Part shown: piece by piece, positions 1-9,368 of the stretch
Numbering within the stretch: the stretch's first letter is position 1
Layout of the letters: every line of letters starts with the position of its first letter
NCBI GenBank assembly: GCA_004552485.1
Contig: SFOH01000019.1
Location: 8,618-72,617, forward strand
Reading direction: 5' to 3'
Length of the DNA stretch: 64,000 bases
Origin: Bacteroidales bacterium
Lineage (GTDB): Bacteria; Bacteroidota; Bacteroidia; Bacteroidales; Muribaculaceae
Position numbers and translations under genes: made by a program
The notes under the pieces: model-generated
Database searches by the model: none
Told to the model about the DNA's origin: nothing
What the model saw: only the letters and a program-made list of their open reading frames with translations

Positions 1-513
1 CACGTCGCCCACCAGGACACCAAGAAATCCTTCAAGCAGGCGCTGCTTAACTCAGCCCTCCGCGATGGCATCGCAAGCACAAGCTCACGCATCGGCGCCA
101 TCACCGACTCGCAGCTCGGCGACCTGGCCAACGCTCTGGCCACCTCTAAATACTCACGCAAAGAGGAGACTGCCGCTGACGAATACGGGTACACATTCCT
201 GAAAGGTCACGGCAAAAATCCCGCAGCAATGGTTCAGGCCTTCAAAAAACTGGAGCAGCTCGAGCAGGCTTCCGGCCAGAAGTCGAGCGCCATCAACCAG
301 CTCTTCTCCTCCCATCCCGACATCCAGAAACGCATTCAGGCCGTGACCAAACAGGCCCAGAAAGACGGCTACCTGGACGCGTCCGGCAACATCATCCCCG
401 AGGCCGACCCCGAATACGTCGCCCCCACCTCCAAATCCTCAAAATCCTCTAAGAGCTCAAAGTCCAAGAAATCCTCAAAATCAAAGAAGAGCTCCAAGTC
501 AAAGAAACGCTGA
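1..513 (+). CDS. M48 family metalloprotease, C-terminal part (5' end outside window)
   Basis: The frame is open from the first base, so the N-terminus lies upstream of the window. The visible part begins HVAHQD; the first His probably is the second His of the HExxH zinc motif, which is cut off. Downstream, EETAADEYG supplies the third zinc-ligand Glu in the ExxxAD pattern of M48 peptidases, and a typical HPDIQKRIQAV stretch follows. M48 proteins of this kind are periplasmic or membrane-anchored Zn peptidases (BepA/LoiP type), so a role in envelope quality control is inferred. The last ~30 residues are an unusual Ser/Lys-only repeat ending KKR, not part of the family core. Confidence 0.85.
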   Translation, partial: HVAHQDTKKSFKQALLNSALRDGIASTSSRIGAITDSQLGDLANALATSKYSRKEETAADEYGYTFLKGHGKNPAAMVQAFKKLEQLEQASGQKSSAINQLFSSHPDIQKRIQAVTKQAQKDGYLDASGNIIPEADPEYVAPTSKSSKSSKSSKSKKSSKSKKSSKSKKR

Positions 514-616
514 CAAGGCCGATACGCCGTGTCAGCCGTCTTGACCGCATAAAAATCCACAGAACGCACGGCGCCGCGTGTCGGCGCCGTGCATAATCAA
601 CTCTAAAAACCACCTC

Positions 617-2563
617 ATGCTCAACGGATTCATACGCATAGCCGCCGCTGTCCCCCACGTGTCCGTCGCCGACCCGAAGGCCAACGCGGCAGCAATCGCT
701 AAGATGGCGCAGCAACTGCAAAATTCTGATAGCCCGGACGTTATCGTCTTCCCCGAAATGTCCGTCACCGGCTACACCTGCGCCGACCTCTTCCACAACA
801 GCCTCATCATATCGGACACCCTCGCCGCTCTCGAAGAGCTGCGTCACGTCTCAAAAACATCTGACGCTCTGTATGTTGTCGGAGCACCTCTGCTCCGCAA
901 CGGACAGCTCTACAACTGCGCCGTGGCCATCAGCAACGGCCGCATCCTCGCGGCAATCCCCAAGACCTACGTGCCCGCCTACAATGAGTTTTACGAGAAA
1001 CGCTGGTGGAAGGCCGCCAATCCCGCCGAGCCCGTGTCAATGCTGCGCATTGGCGATGAGGACGTGCCCTTCGGCGTGCAGCAGGTCATCCTTCACAAAG
1101 GAGTGAAGATTGGCGTGGAGATTTGCGAAGACCTCTGGACACCCGTTCCGGCATCGACACAGGCCGCCCTCCAGGGCGCCGAGGTGATTCTGAATCTCAG
1201 CGCCAGCGATGCGCTGACCGGCAAATACACATATATAACAGACCTCGTGCGCCAGCAGAGCGCCCGCTGCATCTGCGGCTACGTCTATGCCTCCGCCGGC
1301 TTCGGCGAGTCTTCGACCGACCTCGTCTTCGACGGCATCGCCCTCGTCTGCGACAACGGCACACTGCTCAGCGCCGGCCGCCGCTGGCAGAACGACGGCG
1401 TCAGCGCCATCTCCGATATCGACATCCTGGCTATCCGCCGCGACCGTCTCCACTACACCTCCTTCGCCGACTGCGCTGCCAACAACAGCTGCGCCCCCTA
1501 CTCCATCACCCCATCCCCGGAAGCCGACAAGCCCCTCGAGCTGCGCGAACACCTGCTCCGCATCGTGCCCCGCCTGCCCTTTGTGCCCGAGAACGCCACA
1601 CACCGCCACGAGCGCTGCACGGAGATCGTGAACATCCAGGCCGCAGGCCTATGCCGACGCCTCGACGCCATCAAGTGCTCGAAGCTGGTGGTGGGCATCT
1701 CCGGAGGCCTCGACTCGACCCTCGCTCTGCTCGTGGCCGTGAAAGCCTTCGACCGCCTCGGCCTTGACCGCAAAGGCATCATCGCCGTCACCATGCCCGG
1801 CTTCGGAACAACCGACCGCACCCACACCAACGCCATCAAGCTCATGGACAAACTGGGCGTCACCTCGCGCGAAATATCCATCGTCAAGGCCGTCGAGCAG
1901 CACTTCCGCGACATTCGCCACGACCCGTCTGTCCACGACGTCACCTACGAGAACGCCCAGGCACGCCAGCGCACCTACCTGCTCATGGACATCGCCAACC
2001 AGGAAGGCTGCTTTGTGCTCGGCACCGGCGATCTCAGCGAACTCGCCCTCGGATGGGCCACCTACAACGGCGACCACATGAGCATGTACGGCGTCAACTC
2101 CGGCGTCCCCAAAACCCTCGTGCGCTATCTCGTGAAGTGGTTCGCCCAGACCGACACATCCATCACCGAAATCCTCAACGACATCTGCGAGACCCCCATC
2201 AGCCCCGAGCTCATCCCCGCCAAAGCCGACGGCTCCATCGAGCAGAAGACCGAAGACCTCGTCGGACCCTACGAGCTCCACGACTTCTTCCTGTTCTATA
2301 TGCTGCGCTACGGCTATGGACCGGAACGCACCTATGCCCTTGCGCGCGAGGCCTTTGCCGAGTCGGAATACTCTGACATCACCATCATCCACTGGCTGCG
2401 CACCTTCTATCATCGCTTCTTCACCCAGCAATTCAAGCGCTCGTGCATGCCCGACGGCCCGAAGATCGGCTCCGTCTGCCTCTCGCCGCGCGGCGACTGG
2501 CGCATGCCCTCCGACGCCTCCGTAGAAGCCTGGAAGAAGTCTCTTGCGAACCTGCGCCCTTGA
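617..2563 (+). CDS. nadE: NAD+ synthetase, glutamine-hydrolysing
   Basis: Two-domain NAD+ synthetase that makes NAD from deamido-NAD with glutamine as nitrogen donor and ATP. The N-terminal nitrilase/CN-hydrolase glutaminase domain shows the Glu-Lys-Cys triad: E47 (VFPEMSVTGY), K116 (IPKTYVP) and C170 (VEICEDLW). The C-terminal synthetase domain has the PP-loop SGGLDST near residue 362 and later GTGDLSELALGW. About 648 aa, normal for the two-domain form. I chose the ATG at 617 because MLNGFIRIAAAVP matches family N-termini; an in-frame ATG at 578 would add 13 residues of poor match. It stands alone, convergent with the TonB-receptor gene. Confidence 0.95.
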   Translation: MLNGFIRIAAAVPHVSVADPKANAAAIAKMAQQLQNSDSPDVIVFPEMSVTGYTCADLFHNSLIISDTLAALEELRHVSKTSDALYVVGAPLLRNGQLYNCAVAISNGRILAAIPKTYVPAYNEFYEKRWWKAANPAEPVSMLRIGDEDVPFGVQQVILHKGVKIGVEICEDLWTPVPASTQAALQGAEVILNLSASDALTGKYTYITDLVRQQSARCICGYVYASAGFGESSTDLVFDGIALVCDNGTLLSAGRRWQNDGVSAISDIDILAIRRDRLHYTSFADCAANNSCAPYSITPSPEADKPLELREHLLRIVPRLPFVPENATHRHERCTEIVNIQAAGLCRRLDAIKCSKLVVGISGGLDSTLALLVAVKAFDRLGLDRKGIIAVTMPGFGTTDRTHTNAIKLMDKLGVTSREISIVKAVEQHFRDIRHDPSVHDVTYENAQARQRTYLLMDIANQEGCFVLGTGDLSELALGWATYNGDHMSMYGVNSGVPKTLVRYLVKWFAQTDTSITEILNDICETPISPELIPAKADGSIEQKTEDLVGPYELHDFFLFYMLRYGYGPERTYALAREAFAESEYSDITIIHWLRTFYHRFFTQQFKRSCMPDGPKIGSVCLSPRGDWRMPSDASVEAWKKSLANLRP

Positions 2564-2893
2564 CAAGCTGACAGCTCTGTGAGTCGCTCCGGCGTGGCAA
2601 TTAGTTCTTAAAGCGCGTTAATAATCAGCCAACAAGCCCCGTAAACTGTTAACACACGTTAAAGCCAGGAACCGCGCTTAAACCTAAAAGGCTACTGCGA
2701 GTCAAACTGGCAGATAACTTCAAAAACAGCTTTTCAAAAAATCAGCAGCTCTACCCGGAGACCCAAGACGCAACTCCGGAGCAAGATAAAGAATAATTGT
2801 TTCATAATTGAGATTTTAAAAGGCCTGACGCCCCGCCATCTGTGAAAGAAGGCGGGGCGTCCGGCTATTATGAGGAAAAACTAAGTCGCTTTA
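2564..2893. other. Intergenic region between convergent genes
   Basis: About 330 bp between nadE and the TonB-type receptor gene. I see no credible coding frame, tRNA or repeat; it is more AT-rich than its flanks. The only clear element is the GC-rich hairpin at 2827-2861, listed separately. Confidence 0.5.
2820..2861 (-). terminator. Rho-independent terminator of the TonB-receptor gene
   Basis: Perfect 11-bp arms GACGCCCCGCC (2827-2837) and GGCGGGGCGTC (2851-2861) with a 13-nt loop. Read on the minus strand the stem runs into AGGCCTTTT, so it most likely ends the receptor transcript just past its stop at 2894. Confidence 0.75.
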
Positions 2894-4972
2894 TTATCGT
2901 CCACCGGCAGTCGAGCGGTCTGTGCTTGCATCCGCATTTATGAGCTTGTTGGCGCTCTGCTTCTGCCGGCCCCACTGCGGGCTCCAGGCTATCTGGACGA
3001 ACGGCATCCGCATATTCATGCGCATGTGCTGCTCGTTTCGGTTCCACTTGTTCAGCGACCTTGAGCTTTGGTCGTAGTTGCCGAAGGGCATGATGACGCC
3101 GGCTCCAAACTGCCAGTTCTTCCAGTTGTAAGTAAGTGTAATGATATTGACGTCTTCGCTTGAGGTAATCGTCTCGCCCCATAGATCACGCTGCGAATAC
3201 TGATACTCGGCGGTGAGCATAAAGTTCCAGTGGGACAACTGCATTTGAGCATTGCCGCTCCATCCGTTGTGGTTGATTGCATAACCGGTGCCCTTCATGC
3301 GTTCCATGCGGTATTGCAAGTAGCCGCTGAGGTTAAGCCATTCCGGCACAATCTCAATCTGAGGAGCCAGGAAGAACGAGAGATTCCTGAGTCCGCGGCT
3401 GTTCTCGTAGGAATTAATGAGACGGTCGCCCTCCCAGTAGCGCAAAGGCGTGATTGCATTGGGCGATGTGAAGGCTCTGACTCCGAATGTGCCGTTGACA
3501 CGCGGGAGGCTGAATCCGTAACGGAAAGTCAGCATATAGGAATTGGCGGTCTTGAGATTCTGATTGCCAACGCGCCACTGAAATCCGTCGATCTGCTGAG
3601 CCACGACATTCGTTTCTTCTAACGAAGGCGTCGACTGCCACGAGGTGAAGTTCAGACGGAAATTGTGGTTGGAGTTCAGCGAATAGGTAATCGTCGCCTG
3701 TGGCCGCGCGCTCCACGAATGGCTTCCGCGGTCCGACTCACGGAAAAGATAGTCAGTGTATTGAGCGCCGATTCCTGCCGTGGCCGTCCAGTGGCCGAAA
3801 CGCTGATAATATTCGGCGAAGAAATAGACTTTGTCCTGGCGCTGATGATATACCTCGCCTGAGAGGCTTTCATACTTCGAACGGTTGCGCTTGGCGCGAT
3901 AAGAAGCTCCGGCCGTCAAGCGCGAATTGTTCCATTTCTTTATGTAATCGGCCTCAATTGCATAGGCCTGGTTGCGGTCGTGGATGTTCGTGTGAATGTT
4001 GTTGAGATAATCCGCAGTCACGGGATTCCGTTCTATGTAGTCCGAGAAACTCTTGCCGATATATAAGGAGGTGCTGAAGTCGACGACAAGCATTTGGCGA
4101 TGAGCAAAATGCTGCTGGAGATAGAGAGACAACGACGGGGTTGAGCCCTCATAGCCCGACATATCCGTAAGGCTGATGTTGTCCGAGCCGTCGCTGAGCG
4201 AGAGCAAACCGTTGTAGCGGGTCTTATTGCGCATGTTCGACCACATGCCGAATTCGGCGATGAAGACCGTGGTGTCGGGACGCACATAATTATACGAAGC
4301 CCAAAGGCTGTTCTGAGTGTTGTCAATCGAGCCGCCGAGAGGCGATTCGTCACGGGAGAGCGAGCTTCCGTCGGGATAGGTGAATGTCTCCGAATATTCG
4401 CGGTGAGCCTTGACTTTGTTGGTGAGCTTGAAGCGATTGCCAATCTCGAACTGCGACCTGCCGAAATTTAGTTTCACATCGGCCATGTAATTGCCGAAAG
4501 CCACATTGAGAGCAGGCGCGGCGCTCAGCTGAAGAGATCCACCGGCGGTCGGATTGTCTACGATGAAGTTTAGCACGTAACTTGCGCCGCCGTATCTCAG
4601 TCCGGGATTGTCAATCCACTCCACTCGCCGGATGGTCTCGGGAAGAAGTGCGCGCACATTGTCAATGGTAGCCGTGCGGCCGTTGATTCTGACCTGCACC
4701 TGCTGTCCGGCTGCAGTAATCGAACTGAGTGCGTCGTTCACCGACAGTGTTGGAATCATCAGATTATCAAGCAGCTGCATTCCGTTATTGGAATTCTCGA
4801 CGGCGCTCTGCGAGGGATGGTAGACGTCCATATCCGACTTGCGGATGACCTTCGATGCTTTGATAACGATTTCATGCAGTTCCTGCGCCGGAACCGAGTC
4901 AGTCGGCTGTGTCTGAGCCGCGGCACATACAGTGCTTAGCGCCGCGGCGATTATGACGGTTGTCTGTTTCAT
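2894..4972 (-). CDS. TonB-dependent receptor-like outer membrane protein
   Basis: 692-aa outer-membrane receptor. It has a signal peptide (MKQTTVIIAAALSTVCAAAQ), a short region, then a plug-like domain (LHEIVIKASKVIRK, QVRINGR, RVEWIDNPGLRYG) around residues 30-150, followed by a long beta-barrel rich in alternating aromatic strands. There is no N-terminal carboxypeptidase-like domain, and no SusD partner is adjacent, so this is not a standard Sus pair. The substrate is unknown. It lies 95 bp downstream of the metal-efflux operon in the same direction and could be co-transcribed with it, which would hint at metal-linked function; that is inference only. Confidence 0.8.
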   Translation of the reverse strand: MKQTTVIIAAALSTVCAAAQTQPTDSVPAQELHEIVIKASKVIRKSDMDVYHPSQSAVENSNNGMQLLDNLMIPTLSVNDALSSITAAGQQVQVRINGRTATIDNVRALLPETIRRVEWIDNPGLRYGGASYVLNFIVDNPTAGGSLQLSAAPALNVAFGNYMADVKLNFGRSQFEIGNRFKLTNKVKAHREYSETFTYPDGSSLSRDESPLGGSIDNTQNSLWASYNYVRPDTTVFIAEFGMWSNMRNKTRYNGLLSLSDGSDNISLTDMSGYEGSTPSLSLYLQQHFAHRQMLVVDFSTSLYIGKSFSDYIERNPVTADYLNNIHTNIHDRNQAYAIEADYIKKWNNSRLTAGASYRAKRNRSKYESLSGEVYHQRQDKVYFFAEYYQRFGHWTATAGIGAQYTDYLFRESDRGSHSWSARPQATITYSLNSNHNFRLNFTSWQSTPSLEETNVVAQQIDGFQWRVGNQNLKTANSYMLTFRYGFSLPRVNGTFGVRAFTSPNAITPLRYWEGDRLINSYENSRGLRNLSFFLAPQIEIVPEWLNLSGYLQYRMERMKGTGYAINHNGWSGNAQMQLSHWNFMLTAEYQYSQRDLWGETITSSEDVNIITLTYNWKNWQFGAGVIMPFGNYDQSSRSLNKWNRNEQHMRMNMRMPFVQIAWSPQWGRQKQSANKLINADASTDRSTAGGR

Positions 4973-5067
4973 GTGATGTCAGTCTTATTTTTCCTTTCTA
5001 TGTGTTAGACGCACGACAAGGGCTCTTTGTGACAACACATCTCAGAAATATTTCAAAAACAGATTCG

Positions 5068-6270
5068 TCAGAGGGGACGGGCGAGGGCGTTGAGGGTGGT
5101 GAGGTCGGTGTAGTAGCTGTATTCGGCGGCGAGGTATTCGGCCTGGGCCGACTCAAAGTAAGAGATTTCCTGGAGGTAGGTTATCACGTTGATCTGACCG
5201 CCGTTATAAGCCATCAGCACGAGGCGTGGATAGCTCTCGTCGAGCGTCACCTTGCTCATCTCGCGCAGAGCGGCGGCGCGGCGTGTGGCGTCGGCATAGG
5301 AGGCACGCACCTTGGCCTGCTCGGCACCGGCGACAGACTCAGCCTCAAACCCGAGTGCCGTGACCCGTGTCTGCGCAGCCAGTGAAGCCGCTTTGTTGGT
5401 GAACACGGGCAGCGACACTGACACGGAGAAGCCGTTGAAATGAATCTGCTCCTCGTAGGCATGGCGGTAGCCGACAGCAAAACCGGGCTTGCGCTCGGCG
5501 TCGGCAGTGCGTGCCGCCATTCGTGCCGCCTCGGCATTCTGCTCGGCAGCCTTCACCGTGGGATTGTTCTCGCGTGCCAGTCGCAGGTATTCGTCGAGCG
5601 GCTGAAGCGCCTGAGGCACGAATCCGGAGAAATCGGCGTCGATGGCTTTGCCGCCGTTCAGAGCCGCCAGCTCGCCGGCAAGGCGGTCCTGCTCCTGGAG
5701 CAGGTCGTTACGGCGGGCATTATATGTGTACATCTCAAAGTCGAGTTTCTTGACATCGAGCACAGTCACCTGACCGCCTTTGTGGGCCACGGCAACCTTC
5801 TCCTGCAATTGTTTGAGGTTGGCGATGAGCTTGTCGAGAAGCGCTATCTGCTTCTGAACGTACACGGCATTGTCGAAGAGGAGCATGGCTTCCGTAGCAA
5901 TAGAGCGAGCCTCGGCGGCATAGAGATAGCGGAACGCGCCCATGCGCGCCTGCGCCTCCTCGCGGCGACGGCCGTAGACACCGGGCCAGTCGAACGACTG
6001 CGTCACGCCGGCATTCCATTTTGTGACGCCGCCTTTGCCCCACATGTGCTCGAACTCCACCTCAGGCTGATTGTTGAAGCGTCCGGCCACGCTGAGCTGC
6101 GTGCTCTCGGCTTTCTGGTTCTCGGCCAGCGCTTTCAGCCGCGGGTTGTTCTCGAGTATCATGGTCACTGCGGCGTCGCGGCCGACGGTGCCTTTTGCGG
6201 CGGGAGTTTCGGCATTGGCGGCTTCAAAGGCAAGCACGGCCAGGCCGGCAAGTATGATGGCTTTCTTCAT
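5068..6270 (-). CDS. TolC family outer membrane efflux protein (CzcC/CusC-like)
   Basis: 400 aa with a signal peptide (ending EAANAE) and the TolC-like two-repeat layout: DAAVTMILENNPRLKALAEN at the start of repeat 1 and LDEYLRLARENNPTVKAAEQ at the start of repeat 2, each followed by a long Ala/Glu/Arg-rich helical region. It forms the outer-membrane channel of a tripartite efflux pump. Its start overlaps the end of the RND pump gene by 4 nt, so translation is probably coupled. It is the third gene of an adaptor-RND-TolC operon. Confidence 0.9.
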   Translation of the reverse strand: MKKAIILAGLAVLAFEAANAETPAAKGTVGRDAAVTMILENNPRLKALAENQKAESTQLSVAGRFNNQPEVEFEHMWGKGGVTKWNAGVTQSFDWPGVYGRRREEAQARMGAFRYLYAAEARSIATEAMLLFDNAVYVQKQIALLDKLIANLKQLQEKVAVAHKGGQVTVLDVKKLDFEMYTYNARRNDLLQEQDRLAGELAALNGGKAIDADFSGFVPQALQPLDEYLRLARENNPTVKAAEQNAEAARMAARTADAERKPGFAVGYRHAYEEQIHFNGFSVSVSLPVFTNKAASLAAQTRVTALGFEAESVAGAEQAKVRASYADATRRAAALREMSKVTLDESYPRLVLMAYNGGQINVITYLQEISYFESAQAEYLAAEYSYYTDLTTLNALARPL

Positions 6271-9200
6271 TTCTTCTCTTTTTTACGGTACAGTACATAA
6301 TAAACAGCGGGCACAACAAAGATGTTGAGGATGGTAGCCGTGAGCAGGCCGCCCAGGATGACGATTGCCATGGGGCTCTGAATCTCGTTACCGGGGGCAT
6401 CGCCGTTGATGGCCAGCGGGATGAGCGCCAGGGCAGAGGTCAACGCCGTCATGATGATGGGCAGCAGACGGTCGGATGCGCCGTCGATGACGCGCTCGCG
6501 CAGCGGTTCGCCCTCGGCTTTCAGCGCGTTGAAGCGGCTGATGAGCAGCATACCATTGCGGGTGGTAATACCCAACAGCGAGATGAAGCCGATGATGGCC
6601 GGGATGTTCAGCTCGCCGCCCGTGACGACAAGAATCAGCACGCCGCCAATCATAGCCAGGGGCATATTCAGCAGAATGATAAGGCATTGCGTCCAGTTGT
6701 GATACTCATAGTAGAGCAACATGAGGATGATGAGCAGGGCGCAGAGCGATGCCCATGCCAGGGTGCGCGTGGCAGCTTCCTCGCTCTCGAACTGGCCGCC
6801 GTAGGTGACATAGTAATTCTCGGGGAGCTTAACCTCCTCGTCTATCTTCTTGCGGATATCCTCGACTGCGCCGTGCAGGTCGCGGTTCTCGACGTTGGCA
6901 GAGATGACGATGCGGCGTTTCACATTCTCGCGGTTAATGGTGTTGGGACCGGTCGACGAGACGACGTCGGCAACGGCAGACAAGGCAATCTTGCCGTCCT
7001 TAGAGTCGACGGGGAGATTGGCTATCGACTCCAGCGACGAGCGCGACTGCGGGTTGAGGATGACGGTGACATCGTAGGGAATGCCCTCCTCGTAGACCTG
7101 CGACACTTCGGCGCCGTTCAGCGACGTCTCGATGGCGCGGCGCAGGGCTGCCGGCGTCACGCCGTATTGCGCCATGAGCTCGCGGCGCGGACGTATGGCC
7201 AACTCGGGACGCTCGACTTGCTGCTCGACGTTAACGTCGACCACGCCGGGAATCTCGCTGATTTCTTTTTTCACCTGCGAGCCAAGGGCATAGAGCTGAT
7301 TGAGATCGTCGCCGAAAATCTTGATGGCCACCATGGCCTGCGTGCCTGAAAGCATGTGGTCGAGGCGGTGCGATATGGGCTGACCGATTTCAATGTTCAC
7401 GCCAGGAATTTCCGTGAGCTTCTCGCGAATCTCGTGAGCCACCTCGCCGCGGGTGCGACCGTCGAGCACATAAGGCGCGTCGATCTCGGAGACGTTCGAG
7501 CCCAGGGTGTGCTCCTCGAGCTCGGCACGGCCGGTGCGGCGTGCTTCGGTCTTGATTTCAGGCACCGTCAGCAGCATCTCCTCTGCGATGCGTCCGATTT
7601 TGTTGCTCTCCTCCAGGCTGACGCCGGGGAGCGTAGAGACGTTGATGGTGAACGAGCCCTCGTTGAAACCGGGCAGGAAGCTGCGGCCGAGGGTGAAGAA
7701 CAGCACCAGCGCACCGATGAAGAGCACGCCCGTCACCACAAAGAGAGGCGTGGGAATGCGCAGGACGCCGCCGAGCAGACGGTCGTAGGCGCGGCGCATC
7801 TTGCGGGTCACCCATGGCTCGCGGCTCAGCTTTTGGTTCTGTTTGTCAGAGCCCAAGAGGAACGAGCACAGCACCGGCGTCAGCGTAAGCGCCGTCAGCG
7901 TGGATGCCGTCAGCGCCACGATGAAGGCTATGCCGAGGGGCATGAGCATGCGGCCTTCCATGCCCGACAGGAAGAACAGCGGCAGGAAGGAGGCCACGAT
8001 GATGAGCGTGGAGTTGATGATGGGCAGGCGCACCTCGGCCGAAGCGTGGAAGACGACCTCGACCGTCTTCTTGCGCTCGCCGTCGGGGAGGGCGCGGTTC
8101 TGGCGCAACCGCTTCCACACGTTCTCCACGTCCACGATGGCGTCGTCCACAAGCGAGCCGATGGCGATGGCGATACCGCCAAGGCTCATCGTATTGATGG
8201 TCAGCCCCATGAAGTGGAGAATCAGTATGCTGATGAGAATCGACATGGGCAGTGTCACCACCGAGATGATGGTGGTGCGCAGGTTCATGGTGAAGAAGAA
8301 GAGGATGATCACCACGAACAGAGCGCCTTCGAGCAGCGCCTGCTGGAGGTTCGATATCGAGTTGTCGATGAAGTCGCTCTGTCGGAAGATGTCGGTCGAA
8401 ATCTTGATGTCGCGGGGGAGCGTCTTGGAGATGTCGGCGAGGGCGTGGTCAACCTGCTCGGTGAGCGCGATTGTGCCCACGGCCGGCTGCTTTGTGACAT
8501 TGATGAGCACGGCCTCCTTGCCTTTGACCGAACCCATGCCCAGGCGGGGATGCTGGGCAGCCGGAAGCACGTCGGCCACATCGGCGAGGGTCACCACGCC
8601 GTCCTCGGTGCTGCGCACGACGGTGAGGGCGAGGTCCTCGGGAGAGCGCGTGTTGAACTCGCCCTTCACGATGTATTCGTTGCCGAAGTCGTAGACAACG
8701 CCGCCGGCAGCATTCTCGTTCATGGCATCTGCGGCCTCGAGAACATCGTCAAGGCTGACGCCGAACGTCTGCATCTTCTCGGGCGAGAGCTGCACCTGGT
8801 ACTGCTTCACGTCGCCGCCGACAACGCTCACCTGGCTCACGCCGCCTAAGGAGAGCAGGCGCGGCGCGATGGTCTTGTCGGCGATGGACCGCAGCTCCAT
8901 CATGGACGTGGAGTCGGCCTGCAGGCCAATGATCATCATCTCGCCGAGCACGGAACTCTGCGGACCCATCGTGGGCGATTTCACGCCCGGCGGAAGTTTC
9001 TCGGCAACGGTTTGCAGGCGTTCCGACACAATCTGTCGTGCCTGATAAACATCTGTATTCCAGTCGAATTCAACCCAGATGATGGAGAAACCGGTGTTCG
9101 ACTGCGAGCGCACGCGGCGCACGCCGTTGCTACCGTTCACGGTGGTCTCCAGCGGGAATGTCACAAGTTTCTCAACCTCCTCCGGAGCCATTCCCGGCGC

Positions 9201-9356
9201 CTCTGTCATCACCACCACCGTCGGGGCGTTCAGGTCCGGGAAAATGTCGACCTCCGTGCGGAAAAGCACGATGGTGCCGAAAACCAGCAGGATTGCCGCC
9301 AAGAGGCAGATTGCCAGGCGGTTGTTCAGCGAAAAGCGAATAATCTTGTTCAGCAT
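6267..9356 (-). CDS. CzcA/CusA family heavy-metal RND efflux pump
   Basis: 1029-aa inner-membrane proton-driven pump of the RND family. It has a first transmembrane helix (NNRLAICLLAAILLVFG), a large periplasmic loop (EAPGMAPEEVEKLVTFPLE), a central helix bundle with LVDDAIVDVENV in the position of the family D...D/E motif, a second periplasmic loop, and a closing helix bundle ending in a lysine-rich cytoplasmic tail. The heavy-metal (HME) branch is favoured by similarity to CzcA/CusA and by the His-rich adaptor next to it. The metal cannot be assigned from sequence alone. It starts 12 bp after the adaptor gene and overlaps the TolC gene by 4 nt. Confidence 0.92.
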   Translation of the reverse strand: MLNKIIRFSLNNRLAICLLAAILLVFGTIVLFRTEVDIFPDLNAPTVVVMTEAPGMAPEEVEKLVTFPLETTVNGSNGVRRVRSQSNTGFSIIWVEFDWNTDVYQARQIVSERLQTVAEKLPPGVKSPTMGPQSSVLGEMMIIGLQADSTSMMELRSIADKTIAPRLLSLGGVSQVSVVGGDVKQYQVQLSPEKMQTFGVSLDDVLEAADAMNENAAGGVVYDFGNEYIVKGEFNTRSPEDLALTVVRSTEDGVVTLADVADVLPAAQHPRLGMGSVKGKEAVLINVTKQPAVGTIALTEQVDHALADISKTLPRDIKISTDIFRQSDFIDNSISNLQQALLEGALFVVIILFFFTMNLRTTIISVVTLPMSILISILILHFMGLTINTMSLGGIAIAIGSLVDDAIVDVENVWKRLRQNRALPDGERKKTVEVVFHASAEVRLPIINSTLIIVASFLPLFFLSGMEGRMLMPLGIAFIVALTASTLTALTLTPVLCSFLLGSDKQNQKLSREPWVTRKMRRAYDRLLGGVLRIPTPLFVVTGVLFIGALVLFFTLGRSFLPGFNEGSFTINVSTLPGVSLEESNKIGRIAEEMLLTVPEIKTEARRTGRAELEEHTLGSNVSEIDAPYVLDGRTRGEVAHEIREKLTEIPGVNIEIGQPISHRLDHMLSGTQAMVAIKIFGDDLNQLYALGSQVKKEISEIPGVVDVNVEQQVERPELAIRPRRELMAQYGVTPAALRRAIETSLNGAEVSQVYEEGIPYDVTVILNPQSRSSLESIANLPVDSKDGKIALSAVADVVSSTGPNTINRENVKRRIVISANVENRDLHGAVEDIRKKIDEEVKLPENYYVTYGGQFESEEAATRTLAWASLCALLIILMLLYYEYHNWTQCLIILLNMPLAMIGGVLILVVTGGELNIPAIIGFISLLGITTRNGMLLISRFNALKAEGEPLRERVIDGASDRLLPIIMTALTSALALIPLAINGDAPGNEIQSPMAIVILGGLLTATILNIFVVPAVYYVLYRKKEKK

Positions 9357-9368
9357 GGCGCCAGGGGT

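Noticed and set aside
7356..8849. Long plus-strand open frame (497 codons) opposite the RND pump gene.
   Set aside because: GC-rich codon shadow of a clearly recognised gene; composition is His/Arg/Glu/Gly-rich with no family features.
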